This document shows, one piece after another, positions 50,569 to 59,483 of a stretch of 64,000 nt of DNA. The stretch comes from Mesorhizobium sp. B2-1-1 (lineage in GTDB: Bacteria; Pseudomonadota; Alphaproteobacteria; Rhizobiales; Rhizobiaceae): positions 558,001 through 622,000 of the forward strand of contig NZ_CP083954.1 of the NCBI RefSeq assembly GCF_006442975.2, given 5' to 3'. The notes beneath the pieces are model-generated. The model was not told the DNA's origin and ran no database searches. It was given only the letters and a program-made list of their open reading frames with translations. The position numbers and the translations under genes are program-made. Within the stretch, counting starts at the first letter, position 1, and every line of letters begins with the position of its first letter.

Positions 50569-51494
50569 TGAGCGTGCAAACCGCCACGATGGACGAGGCA
50601 ATTGGCGCCATGACCCAGGACCTGAACGCGCATGCGTTGCGCGCCGATGCGCGGCGCGAGCAGTTTCGGCTGTTGGCGCTGCTGTCGCCAAGCCTGTTCC
50701 TCGTCTTTGCCATCATCATCGTGCCGATCGGCTGGCTGTTCTGGCTGTCGCTGTTCGACGAGGCCGGCGTCTTGAGCGCGGCCAACTATGCGCGCTTTTT
50801 CGAGCAGACCTCCTACATCAAGACCTTCCTCACCACCTTCAAGGTCGCCTTCATCGTCACCGCCGCTTGCGTGCTGCTGGGCTATCCCTTGGCTTATATG
50901 CTGTCGCAATTGCCGCGCCGGGCGGCGTCGATCTGCCTGATCTTCGTCATCCTGCCGTTCTGGACATCGGTGCTGGTGCGCACCTATGCCTGGCTGGTGA
51001 TCCTGCAGCGCAAGGGGCTGATCAACAGCTGGCTGATCGACCTCGGAGTCATCAGCCAGCCGCTGCCGCTGGCCAACAATTTTTCCGGCGTCGTCATCGG
51101 CATGACGCATATATTGCTGCCGTTCCTGGTGCTGCCGCTCTACGCCTCGATGAAGACCATCGACACCGACTGCCTGCGCGCCGGGATGAACCTGGGCGCC
51201 GGCCCCGTCGCCACCTTCCGGCAGATCTTCTTTCCGCTGTCGCTGCCCGGCCTCGCCTCGGGCGTGGTCATCGTCTTCGTGCTGTGCCTCGGTTTTTTCG
51301 TCACGCCGGCGCTGATGGGCGGCGGCAAGGTTGTCATGTGGGCGATGCGCATGGAACAGACCACCAGTCTCTATTCCAACTGGGGCGCCGGCGCGGCGCT
51401 CGGCGTCGTGCTGCTCGCGGTCACGCTGGCGCTGCTCGGCCTGTTCCAGTGGCTGCTCGGCGCGCGCGCCACAGGTGTGTGGAGTTCGCGATGA
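50568..51494 (+). CDS. Polyamine-type ABC transporter permease (PotB-like)
   Basis: A 308-residue permease with six membrane segments. The N-terminal cytoplasmic tail of about 40 residues precedes the first segment; the EAA-loop is near residues 205-220 (L-R-A-G-M-N-L-G-A-G-P). Starts at ATG 50568 overlapping the ATPase stop, and overlaps the next permease by ATGA, so the three are tightly coupled. Confidence 0.92.
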   Translation: MSVQTATMDEAIGAMTQDLNAHALRADARREQFRLLALLSPSLFLVFAIIIVPIGWLFWLSLFDEAGVLSAANYARFFEQTSYIKTFLTTFKVAFIVTAACVLLGYPLAYMLSQLPRRAASICLIFVILPFWTSVLVRTYAWLVILQRKGLINSWLIDLGVISQPLPLANNFSGVVIGMTHILLPFLVLPLYASMKTIDTDCLRAGMNLGAGPVATFRQIFFPLSLPGLASGVVIVFVLCLGFFVTPALMGGGKVVMWAMRMEQTTSLYSNWGAGAALGVVLLAVTLALLGLFQWLLGARATGVWSSR

Positions 51495-52291
51495 GTGGAG
51501 ATGTCGGCCTGCCGATCTCGCACCGGCAACGTCTGTGGCTCTATGCGCTGGGCGGCCTCGTGCTGCTGTTCCTGATCGCGCCGTCGGTCATCATCGTCAT
51601 CATGTCGTTTTCGGATTCGACGCTGCTGCAGTTTCCGCCCCAGCAATGGTCGCTGCGCTGGTACCAGACCTACTTCCAGTCGCCGGAGTGGCGCGACGCG
51701 ACGGTCGTCTCGGTCAAGGTGGCCGTTATGACAGCGCTGGTGGCGACGCCGCTCGGCACGGCCGCCGCCTACGCCATCAATCGCGGCACGCTGCGCTTCA
51801 ACGGCAGCATCAACGCACTGATGACGGCATCGCTGATCGTACCTGTGATCCTGATCGGCATCGGCACTTTCTTCCTCTACGCGCGCATCGGGCTGAACAA
51901 CACGCTGACCGGCCTGGTCATCGCGCATACGGTGCAGGCGCTGCCGCTGGTGGTGCTGACGGTGCTTTCGGGCCTGCGCTCCTACGACATGAACCAGGAG
52001 CGCGTGGCGCGCAGCCTGGGCGCCGGACGCGTAGCCGCCTTCTGGCAAGTTACCATGCCGCAGATCCGCTTCTCGATCGTCTCGGGCGCGCTGTTTGCCT
52101 TCATCACCTCCTTCGACGAAGTGGTGGTTTCGCTGTTCATCTCGGGCGGCGAGACGACGAGCTTGACGCGCCGCATGTTCAACGCCCTGCGCGACCAGAT
52201 AGACCCGACGATCGCTGCCATCTCGACCTGCCTGATCGTGCTGTCGGTCGTGCTCTTGTCGGTGGCGCAGATCTTCGGCAGACGGCATTGA
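51491..52291 (+). CDS. Polyamine-type ABC transporter permease (PotC-like)
   Basis: A 266-residue permease, six membrane segments, with M-S-F-S-D-S near residue 38, the F-P-P-Q-Q-W-S-L-R-W-Y motif typical of PotC (near residues 48-58) and the EAA-loop R-V-A-R-S-L-G-A-G-R-V near residue 170. ATG 51491 overlaps the preceding stop. It pairs with the PotB-like protein in the inner membrane. Confidence 0.92.
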   Translation: MSGDVGLPISHRQRLWLYALGGLVLLFLIAPSVIIVIMSFSDSTLLQFPPQQWSLRWYQTYFQSPEWRDATVVSVKVAVMTALVATPLGTAAAYAINRGTLRFNGSINALMTASLIVPVILIGIGTFFLYARIGLNNTLTGLVIAHTVQALPLVVLTVLSGLRSYDMNQERVARSLGAGRVAAFWQVTMPQIRFSIVSGALFAFITSFDEVVVSLFISGGETTSLTRRMFNALRDQIDPTIAAISTCLIVLSVVLLSVAQIFGRRH

Positions 52292-52339
52292 TTTCACCGG
52301 ACCAATTGGCTTCAAGTGACCAGGAGATATTCGGACAGA

Positions 52340-53926
52340 ATGCGTGATTTCCAGTTTCCCGGCCGCTCGCCGGTCCGTGCCACCGAAGCGATCGCCGCGA
52401 CCTCGCATCCGCTTTCGACGCTTGCAGCCATTGACATGCTGCGCGCCGGCGGCAATGCCATGGACGCCGCTGTCTGCGCCGCCGCCGTGCAGGGCGTGGT
52501 CGAGCCGCAATCGACCGGCATAGGCGGCGACTGCTTTGTCCTCTATTGCCCCGCGGGGCAGGGACACGTGCTGGCTTTCAATGGCTCCGGCCGGGCGCCC
52601 GCCAAGGCGACCGTGGACTGGTATCGCGACAAAGGCTTCAGCGAACTTCCCAAACAGGGACCGCATGCCGTGACCGTGCCCGGCGCGATCGACGCCTGGT
52701 GCAGGCTGCTGGAAGACCATGGCAGCAAGGACCTTGCAGAGGTGTTGGCGCCAGCGATCAACTATGCCGAGAACGGCTATGTCGTGCATGACCGCGTCGC
52801 CTTCGACTGGGCCGAACCGGAGACCGACCTGTCGGTCGACGAGCACGCCGCGCGCATTTTCCTGCCGGGCGGCGAGGCGCCCAGGGCCGGCGACGTGCAC
52901 CGGCAGCCGGAGCTTGCCGCCACCTTACGCATCATTGCCAGGCATGGCCGCGCCGGGTTCTATGAAGGCACCGTGGCCGACGACATTGTGAGCCGGCTCA
53001 GGGCGTTGGGCGGACTGCATTCGCTTGAGGATTTCGCTTCGACCAAGGGCGATTATGTAGCGCCGGTCAGCGTCTCCTATGGCGGCCACGAGATCCACCA
53101 GATGCCGCCGAACAATCAGGGGCTGACGGCGCTCGTGATGCTGAATGTGCTGTCGGGGCTCAGGCTCGGCGAGCTCGACCCCGGCGGCGCCGAGCGCCTG
53201 CACTTGGAGATCGAAGCGGGGCGGTTGGCCTACCGCGACCGCGACCGTTTCCTCGGCGACCAGGACCATGTGCCGGTGCCGGTAAAAGAGCTTCTGTCGG
53301 CCGCCTATGCCGAGCGGCTGCGCGCCGAGATCGACCGCCAGCGTGCCATGACGCACCTGCCGGATGTGCAGCTGCCCGGCAGCGACACGGTCTACATCTC
53401 CATCGTCGACCGCGACCGCAACGCGGTCTCCTTCATCAACTCGACCTATTATTCCTTCGGCAGCGGCGTCGTCGGCCCGAAGACCGGCGTGGTGCTGCAG
53501 AACCGCGGCTCGAGCTTCCGCCTCGACCCGGCGCATCCGAACGCCATCGCGCCCGGCAAGCGGCCGATGCACACGATCATGCCCGGCATGGCGACGCGAA
53601 ACGGCCGCGTGGTGATGCCGTTCGGCGTCATGGGCGGCGGCTACCAGCCGTTCGGTCACGTCCATCTTTTGACCAACATGCTCGACTTCGGCATGGATCC
53701 GCAGCAGGCGCTCGATGCGCCGCGAGTGTTCTACAATGACGGCATGGTGGAGGCCGAGCGCGGTGTTCCCGCTGATGCGATCGAAGGCCTGCGCCGCCGC
53801 GGCCATGCCATCACCCAGCCGCACCATCCGCTCGGCGGCGGCCAGGCGGTGTTGATCGACTGGGAAAAGGGAACGCTGACCGGGGCGTCGGATCCACGCA
53901 AGGACGGAATGGCGCTTGGGTATTGA
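52340..53926 (+). CDS. Gamma-glutamyltransferase family protein
   Basis: A 528-residue Ntn-hydrolase precursor. The N-terminal part has R-A-G-G-N-A-M-D-A-A-V near residue 35 and S-T-G-I-G-G-D-C-F near residue 62. Autocleavage is expected at D-T-V-Y-I-S, freeing T350 as nucleophile, with downstream S-F-I-N-S-T-Y-Y and G-G-G-Y-Q-P. There is no signal peptide, so it works in the cytoplasm, unlike periplasmic glutathione-degrading GGT. ATG 52340 is used; an upstream GTG at 52316 has poorer support. Last in the polyamine-type transporter operon. Confidence 0.88.
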   Translation: MRDFQFPGRSPVRATEAIAATSHPLSTLAAIDMLRAGGNAMDAAVCAAAVQGVVEPQSTGIGGDCFVLYCPAGQGHVLAFNGSGRAPAKATVDWYRDKGFSELPKQGPHAVTVPGAIDAWCRLLEDHGSKDLAEVLAPAINYAENGYVVHDRVAFDWAEPETDLSVDEHAARIFLPGGEAPRAGDVHRQPELAATLRIIARHGRAGFYEGTVADDIVSRLRALGGLHSLEDFASTKGDYVAPVSVSYGGHEIHQMPPNNQGLTALVMLNVLSGLRLGELDPGGAERLHLEIEAGRLAYRDRDRFLGDQDHVPVPVKELLSAAYAERLRAEIDRQRAMTHLPDVQLPGSDTVYISIVDRDRNAVSFINSTYYSFGSGVVGPKTGVVLQNRGSSFRLDPAHPNAIAPGKRPMHTIMPGMATRNGRVVMPFGVMGGGYQPFGHVHLLTNMLDFGMDPQQALDAPRVFYNDGMVEAERGVPADAIEGLRRRGHAITQPHHPLGGGQAVLIDWEKGTLTGASDPRKDGMALGY

Positions 53927-54011
53927 TGGGATCGGGACAGCCGTCGCGGCCCGGATTTGGCTGCAGTTGCCGCAGCAAGCGTCGGCGCCGCCCCACATGA
54001 GCAGCATACCC

Positions 54012-55787
54012 TCACCCCGCCACCAGGTGACCGCCTCCGACATCGCTCAGCGCCAGCCTCTGCGGGCTCTCGCCCAGCCTCCGCGTCGCACTCGGTATCT
54101 CCTGGTCCAGCCTTGCGAACCGGCTCCTGCGCTTCGCCGGATCGGGCACCGGCACAGCTTCGATCAGCCGCCTGGTGTAAGGGTGGCGCGGGTTGGAGAA
54201 AACCTGGTCGCGCGTGCCCATTTCGACGATCTGGCCGAGATACATGACGGCGACGCGGTCGGAGATGTTTTCGACTACGGCCATATCATGGGAGATGAAG
54301 AGGTAGGCGACGCCGAATTCGCGCTGCAATTCCTTCAACAGGTCGAGCACGCGCGCCTGCACGGAAACGTCGAGGGCCGAAACGCTTTCGTCGGCGATGA
54401 TCAGCTTCGGCCTGAGCGCCAGGGCACGGGCGATGCAGACGCGCTGGCGCTGGCCGCCGGAGAATTCGTGGGGATAGAGCTCCATCTGGCCGGCCGACAG
54501 GCCGACACGCTCGAATAATGCCGCCACCCGCTCCCTGCGCTCTTCCTTCGAAGCGACGCCATGGATGACCAGCGGCTCGGCGACGAGATCGCCGACGCGC
54601 ATGCGCGGGTCGAGCGAAGCGTAGGGGTCCTGGAAGATCATCTGCACGTCGCGGCGCACCGCCTTGCGCTCGTCGCGGCCGAGGCCCGACAGGTTGCGTC
54701 CGCCGATGACGATGTCGCCGGTATAAGGCACCAGTCCGGCCAGCGCCTTGGCGGTGGTCGACTTGCCGCAGCCGGATTCGCCCACCAGCGCCAGCGTTTC
54801 GTTGGGCGCGATCGAAAAGCTGACGCCTTCGACGGCATGGACGCGCCGGTTGACCCGGCCGAAGAAGCCGCCACGCAGGTCGAACCGGACATGCAGATCG
54901 GTGACATCGGCGACGTTCGCCGGCGCAACCGGCTCGGCAATCTCTTTCGATTTCTGGCGGCCGGCGCCAGTGCCGATGCGCGGCACGGCGGCGAGCAGCT
55001 CGCGTGTGTACTCGGCTTGCGGCCTGGCGAAAATGTCCGATGTCTTGCCTTCCTCGACCATGCGGCCATGCCGCATGATGATGACGCGGTCGGCCATTTC
55101 GGCGACCACGCCCATGTCGTGGGTGATGAGGATGACGCTGGTGCCGTGCTGGCGCTGCAGGTCGCGCAGCAGTTCCAGAACCTCGCCCTGCACGGTGACG
55201 TCGAGCGCAGTCGTCGGCTCGTCGGCGATCAGCACGTCGGGTTCCAGCGCCAGCGCCATGGCGATCATCACCCGCTGGCGCATACCGCCGGACAGCTCAT
55301 GCGGAAACTGTTTCAGCCGGCTTTCGGCTTCCGAAATGCGCACTGCCTTCAACGCCTCGCTGGCGCGGCTTCGGGCCTCGGCGGGCGAGAGGCTGGTATG
55401 CGCCTCGATGGATTCGGTGAGCTGGCGGCCGATCGACAGCACCGGGTTCAGCGAGGTCATCGGCTCCTGGAAGATCATGGCGATGCGGTCGCCGCGGATG
55501 CGGCGCATCCGGCGCTCGTCGAGCGCTGTGAGATCGGTGTCGCCCGCATCCCCGCCAAGAAGGCGGATCGTGCCCGAAGATATGCGCGCGGCGGGCCGCG
55601 GCAGTAGTTGCATGATCGCCAGCGCGGTCATCGATTTGCCGGAGCCGGATTCGCCGGCGATGCAGAGCGTCTCGCCGCGTGAAAGCGTCAGAGAGAGGTT
55701 GGAGACGACGTCGCGCTCGCCGTCCTCGCCACGCACGGAGACGGAGAGATTGGCGATGTCGAGAATGGTTTCGGTGGCTGATGTCAT
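54012..55787 (-). CDS. Dipeptide/oligopeptide-type ABC transporter, fused double ATP-binding protein (DppD-DppF)
   Basis: A 591-residue protein with two complete ATPase domains. Walker A is G-E-S-G-S-G-K-S near residue 45 and G-E-S-G-C-G-K-S near residue 335; the signatures are L-S-G-G-M-R-Q-R and F-S-G-G-Q-R-Q-R; Walker B is L-I-A-D-E-P and L-I-I-A-D-E-S. The second Walker B ends in D-E-S rather than the usual D-E-P. Each half ends in an oligopeptide/dipeptide C-terminal extension with the P-x-x-x-Y-T-R motif. Last gene of the amide operon, powering its DppB/DppC permeases. Confidence 0.92.
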   Translation of the reverse strand: MTSATETILDIANLSVSVRGEDGERDVVSNLSLTLSRGETLCIAGESGSGKSMTALAIMQLLPRPAARISSGTIRLLGGDAGDTDLTALDERRMRRIRGDRIAMIFQEPMTSLNPVLSIGRQLTESIEAHTSLSPAEARSRASEALKAVRISEAESRLKQFPHELSGGMRQRVMIAMALALEPDVLIADEPTTALDVTVQGEVLELLRDLQRQHGTSVILITHDMGVVAEMADRVIIMRHGRMVEEGKTSDIFARPQAEYTRELLAAVPRIGTGAGRQKSKEIAEPVAPANVADVTDLHVRFDLRGGFFGRVNRRVHAVEGVSFSIAPNETLALVGESGCGKSTTAKALAGLVPYTGDIVIGGRNLSGLGRDERKAVRRDVQMIFQDPYASLDPRMRVGDLVAEPLVIHGVASKEERRERVAALFERVGLSAGQMELYPHEFSGGQRQRVCIARALALRPKLIIADESVSALDVSVQARVLDLLKELQREFGVAYLFISHDMAVVENISDRVAVMYLGQIVEMGTRDQVFSNPRHPYTRRLIEAVPVPDPAKRRSRFARLDQEIPSATRRLGESPQRLALSDVGGGHLVAG

Positions 55788-55820
55788 TGCAGACGCAAAC
55801 CTGCAAGGGATTTATTCTGT

Positions 55821-55940
55821 GGCGCCCCCCACCCGGACCTTCGGTCCGACCTCCCCACAAGGGGGAGGTAGGGCGCCAGTTTTTTACTCTCCCCCTTGTG
55901 GCGAGGGTCGCTGCGAAGCAGCGGGGTGGGGGTGCAGCGC
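55821..55940. repeat. Intergenic palindromic repeat element
   Basis: About 120 bases between the formamidase and DppDF genes. Inner arms CTCCCCACAAGGGGGAG (55851-55867) and CTCCCCCTTGTGGCGAG (55889-55905) are reverse complements at 16 of 17 positions; the outer ends, CCCCCCACCC and GGGGTGGGGG, also pair. Palindromes of this wording recur between genes in rhizobial genomes. Here it is transcribed within an operon and would fold into a long hairpin that could reduce expression of the ATPase gene. Confidence 0.75.
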
Positions 55941-55950
55941 CGACCGAACA

Positions 55951-56895
55951 TCATTCGAACACGCAGCGCGGGAAGTAGAACGACACCACCCAGTTCGGCA
56001 TGTCGACGATCTCGCTGATCCTGAGATCGCCACAGACCGAGGCCAGCATATAGGCCTCGACCGGATCGATCTGGTAACGGCCGGCGAGCAGGTCGATCAT
56101 CTGGGCGACCGCCTCTTTCGCGCCGGTCATCAGGTCCGGGCCGATGCCCGTGGTCACCTCGTAACCCTTGGTGTCGAGGTGGCGCGTCACCGGGCCGGGC
56201 GTGGTGAAGCGCGGCATCTTCAGCCTGGCGTCCTTGACAAGGTCGAGCTTGAGCACGACGTCCATCGGGCTTTCGATCGCCGTGCCGCAGACCTCGCCAT
56301 CGCCCTGCGCGGCATGCGTGTCGCCGACCGAAAACAGCGCGCCGGCCACCTCCACCGGCAGATAGAGCGTTGTGCCGGCGGCGAGGTCGCGAATGTCCAG
56401 ATTGCCGCCGACGCGGCGGGGCGGCACCACCGAGTGATGGCCCATCTCGCCCGGCGCGTTGCCGATGGTGCCGGCGAAGGGTTTCAGCGGCACGCGGCCG
56501 TTCTTGCCGAACAAGGCCGGCTCCAGCGAGGCGGCATCGTATTTCCAGATGTTGAGCGCCGGCTGCTTGAAGTCGTCGGCGAGCAGGCCGAAACCTGGAA
56601 TGTTCGCCGTCCAGCCGAAGCCGGACGGTTTGAACATCTCGATCGTCACCTTCAGCGCGTCGCCCGGCTCGGCGCCCTCGACGAAAATCGGCCCGGTGAC
56701 AGGGTTGATCCCGGCGAAGTCGAGCTTGGCGATGTCGGCGACGGTGCTGTCGGGCTTGAGCTGGCCACCGGAGGAATCGAGGCACTGAAACTCGATGGTC
56801 GAGCCGGGCGCCACGCGCTGCGCCGGGGCAAAGGAATTGTCCCAGCCGAAATGGTGATGGCGTCCGTGGATGGTGTAGTCGCAGTTATTGCACAT
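55951..56895 (-). CDS. fmdA: Formamidase/acetamidase-family protein (FmdA/AmdA)
   Basis: A 314-residue amidohydrolase of the FmdA_AmdA family, releasing ammonia from formamide, acetamide or a related short amide in the cytoplasm. Family stretches seen: D-A-L-K-V-T-I near residue 78, P-F-A-G-T-I-G-N-A-P near residue 138, and V-G-D-T-H-A-A-Q-G-D-G-E-V near residue 191. The start ATG 56895 lies inside the last codons of the DppA-like gene (11-base overlap), so translation is coupled. The AmiC/AmiR pair at the head of the operon fits amide substrates. Confidence 0.9.
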   Translation of the reverse strand: MCNNCDYTIHGRHHHFGWDNSFAPAQRVAPGSTIEFQCLDSSGGQLKPDSTVADIAKLDFAGINPVTGPIFVEGAEPGDALKVTIEMFKPSGFGWTANIPGFGLLADDFKQPALNIWKYDAASLEPALFGKNGRVPLKPFAGTIGNAPGEMGHHSVVPPRRVGGNLDIRDLAAGTTLYLPVEVAGALFSVGDTHAAQGDGEVCGTAIESPMDVVLKLDLVKDARLKMPRFTTPGPVTRHLDTKGYEVTTGIGPDLMTGAKEAVAQMIDLLAGRYQIDPVEAYMLASVCGDLRISEIVDMPNWVVSFYFPRCVFE

Positions 56896-58528
56896 CTTTT
56901 ACGTACACATTGTCGTAGTTGATCGGGATATGGACCGGGTCGACATAGAGGTTGTCGGCGCCGCCCATGCGCGCGGACTTCATGGTGAAGCGCTGCTCGT
57001 TGAAGACCGGCGCCCAGGGCGCGTCCTCCATCACCTTGTCGTAGATGGCGCTCCACATCTTGTCGCGCTCGCCTGATTTGGCTGGGTCGACCACCGAGTC
57101 GGCCTCGGCCGCCTTGGCGTCGAGGTCCTTGTTGCAATACCACGACCAGTTCCAGCCGCCAGGCACCGCGCCGGCGCAGCCGAGGATCGGACCGTAGAAG
57201 TTCGATGGGTCCGGGAAGTCGGCGATCCAGGCCATGCCGCCCGACCAGATCATCGGCGCGCCGGCCTTGTCGCCGCCGGCGGCGATGACGTTTGCCTGGG
57301 CAAGCGACTGGATGCTGGCCTTGATGCCGATCGCCGCCAAATCCTGCTGGATCGCCTGCGCGATGCGCGGATTGGGATCGGTGTTCATGGCGAAAAGCTG
57401 CGTCTCGAAGCCGTCGGGATGGCCGGCTTCGGCCAGCAGCGCCTTGGCCTTGGCGACGTCATAGGGATAGCCCTTGTACGCCTTGTCGTAGCCCGGCATC
57501 GACGGCGGCAGCGGCTGGTTGGCCGGCACGGCGCGGTTGTTGATGATCTGCACGACGCGCGCCTTGTTGATCGCCATGTTGACCGCCTGGCGCACCTTCA
57601 CATTGTCGAACGGCGCCATGGTGGTGTTCATGGTGACGTAGCCGGTGTGCAGTTGCCCGCCCTCCACGACGCGCGCCTTCTGCTCGGGATCGGCCATCAC
57701 CTCCTGGAACTTGGCCGGCGGAATGCCGTCGCCGGGCACGTCGATCTCGCCCTTCTGAAGGCGCAGCAGCGCCACGATCGGCTCCTGGCCGATTTCGAAG
57801 GTGATCTTGTCCAGATGCGGCAGTCCCTTATGCCAGTAGTCCGCGTTGCGCTCGAAGACGATGCGCTGGCCGAGCGTCCACTCCGCGAGCTTGAAGGCGC
57901 CGGTGCCGACCGGATGCTTGCCGAAATCGGCGCCGTATTTCTCGACCTCTTCCTTCGGCACGACATGCGAGAAGTTGATGGCCATGACATGCAGGAAGGT
58001 GGCGTCGGGCCGGGTCAGCTCGAACTTGACGGTATAGGGGTCGACCACGGTGACACCCGATAGTGTCTCCGCCTTGCCGGCGGCGACATCGTCATAGCCC
58101 TTGATCGAGCCGAAGAAGCCGGCGCCGGGGCTCTGCGTCTTCGGGTTGGTGACGCGGTCGAGCGAGTATTTCACGTCCTCGGCGGTCATTTCGCGGCCAT
58201 TGTGGAATTTCACACCATGGCGCAGCTTGAAGGTGAAGGTCTTGCCGTCGGGCGAGATCTCGTAGCTTTCGGCGAGATCGGGCTTGAGGTTCGTGGTACC
58301 CGGCTCGTAGTCCATCAGCCCGTCGAACAGGCTCTTGATCATCGACCAGTTCTGCCAGTCATAGCCGATCGCCGGGTCGAGGGTCGCGACATCGTCCTTG
58401 TAGGTGATGGTGATGGCGCCGCCCTGCTTGGCGTTGGGATCGATAGTGTCCTCGGCGCGGACGCTCGTCATGCCGAGCATCAGCGCCAGCGCCGATGCGG
58501 CCACGGTTGATGCGAGAAGCTTTTTCAT
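56885..58528 (-). CDS. Dipeptide-type ABC transporter substrate-binding protein (SBP_bac_5)
   Basis: A 547-residue periplasmic binding protein. Signal peptide cleaved near residue 25 (S-V-R-A-E), then F-K-L-R-H-G-V-K-F-H-N-G near residue 98, the hallmark of family 5. Family members bind peptides, nickel, opines or other small solutes. Its place between AmiC/AmiR and formamidase suggests an amide or amide-releasing compound. It overlaps the formamidase start by 11 bases. Confidence 0.9.
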   Translation of the reverse strand: MKKLLASTVAASALALMLGMTSVRAEDTIDPNAKQGGAITITYKDDVATLDPAIGYDWQNWSMIKSLFDGLMDYEPGTTNLKPDLAESYEISPDGKTFTFKLRHGVKFHNGREMTAEDVKYSLDRVTNPKTQSPGAGFFGSIKGYDDVAAGKAETLSGVTVVDPYTVKFELTRPDATFLHVMAINFSHVVPKEEVEKYGADFGKHPVGTGAFKLAEWTLGQRIVFERNADYWHKGLPHLDKITFEIGQEPIVALLRLQKGEIDVPGDGIPPAKFQEVMADPEQKARVVEGGQLHTGYVTMNTTMAPFDNVKVRQAVNMAINKARVVQIINNRAVPANQPLPPSMPGYDKAYKGYPYDVAKAKALLAEAGHPDGFETQLFAMNTDPNPRIAQAIQQDLAAIGIKASIQSLAQANVIAAGGDKAGAPMIWSGGMAWIADFPDPSNFYGPILGCAGAVPGGWNWSWYCNKDLDAKAAEADSVVDPAKSGERDKMWSAIYDKVMEDAPWAPVFNEQRFTMKSARMGGADNLYVDPVHIPINYDNVYVKDVQ

Positions 58529-58562
58529 TGTTATGTTCCCTTTCTCTGTTGGTTTTCTGGTT

Positions 58563-59483
58563 TCATCTGAGCTTGATGCGGGGATCGATGAACGGGGCGA
58601 TGATGTCGGCCAAGAGATTGCCGAGCACGATGGCGAAGGCCGACACCAGCGTGACGCCCATGATGATCGGAATGTCGACGCGCTGGATCGCCTGCCAGGC
58701 GAGCTGGCCGATGCCTGGCCAGCCGAACACGCTTTCGACCACCACGATGCCGCCCATGAAGATGCCGATGTCGATGCCGATCATGGCGATGACCGGCAGG
58801 ATGGCATTGGGGAGCGCATGGCGGAACAGGATGGCGCGGCGCGCAAGGCCCTTGGCGCGCGCGGTGCGCACATAATCCTGGCGGAGCACGTCGATCATCG
58901 AGGAGCGCATCATGCGCGCGTACCAGCCCGCGCCGAGAATGCCCATGGTTAACGACGGTAGTACCAGATGGCGCCAGGTGCCGTAGCCGCCGATCGGGAA
59001 CCAGCCGAGCCGCACGGCGAACACGTAGAGCAAAAGCAGGCCGACGACGAATTGCGGCGCCGAGACGCCGACGAAGGAGGCGACCATCAGCGTCTGGTCG
59101 GTGACGGTGCCGCGCTTGACGGCGGCGGTCAGGCCCATCGAGAGCCCGATCAGCAATTCGCACAGGATGGCGCCGACCATCAGAAGCAGGCTCGCCGGCA
59201 GCCGCGAGACGATCAGTTCGGTGACCTCGGAGCGTTGGATGTAGGAGCGGCCGAGATCGCCGCTGGCGAGCTTCGTGAGATAGTGCCAGTACTGGACCAC
59301 GAAGGGCTGGTCGAGGCCGAGCTGCTGGCGGATGTTCTCGACCGTCTGCGGCGTGGCGCTGCGGCCGGCGATCTGGCGCACCGGGTCGGCAGGCAGCAAA
59401 TAAAGCAGCGCGAAGGTGATCAGCGAGACGCCGAGCAGGATGAGCAGCGACTGGATCAGGCGGCGGCCGAGATAGGCGATCAT
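58563..59483 (-). CDS. Dipeptide-type ABC transporter permease (DppB-like)
   Basis: A 306-residue permease: first segment near residues 9-30 ending in L-L-P-A-D-P, the family N-terminal domain to about residue 90, then the transport domain with the D-Y-V-R-T-A-R-A-K-G-L EAA-loop near residue 202. ATG 59483 overlaps the stop of the DppC-like gene by ATGA; a longer upstream frame is an artefact. Confidence 0.92.
   Translation of the reverse strand: MIAYLGRRLIQSLLILLGVSLITFALLYLLPADPVRQIAGRSATPQTVENIRQQLGLDQPFVVQYWHYLTKLASGDLGRSYIQRSEVTELIVSRLPASLLLMVGAILCELLIGLSMGLTAAVKRGTVTDQTLMVASFVGVSAPQFVVGLLLLYVFAVRLGWFPIGGYGTWRHLVLPSLTMGILGAGWYARMMRSSMIDVLRQDYVRTARAKGLARRAILFRHALPNAILPVIAMIGIDIGIFMGGIVVVESVFGWPGIGQLAWQAIQRVDIPIIMGVTLVSAFAIVLGNLLADIIAPFIDPRIKLR

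Noticed and set aside
51371..52900. Minus-strand open frame of 509 codons opposite PotC-like and GGT genes
   Set aside because: Shadow frame with no family motifs; the plus-strand genes are clear.
54748..56922. Plus-strand open frame of 724 codons opposite DppDF and formamidase
   Set aside because: Antisense to two well-supported genes and running through the palindromic repeat; no recognisable domain.
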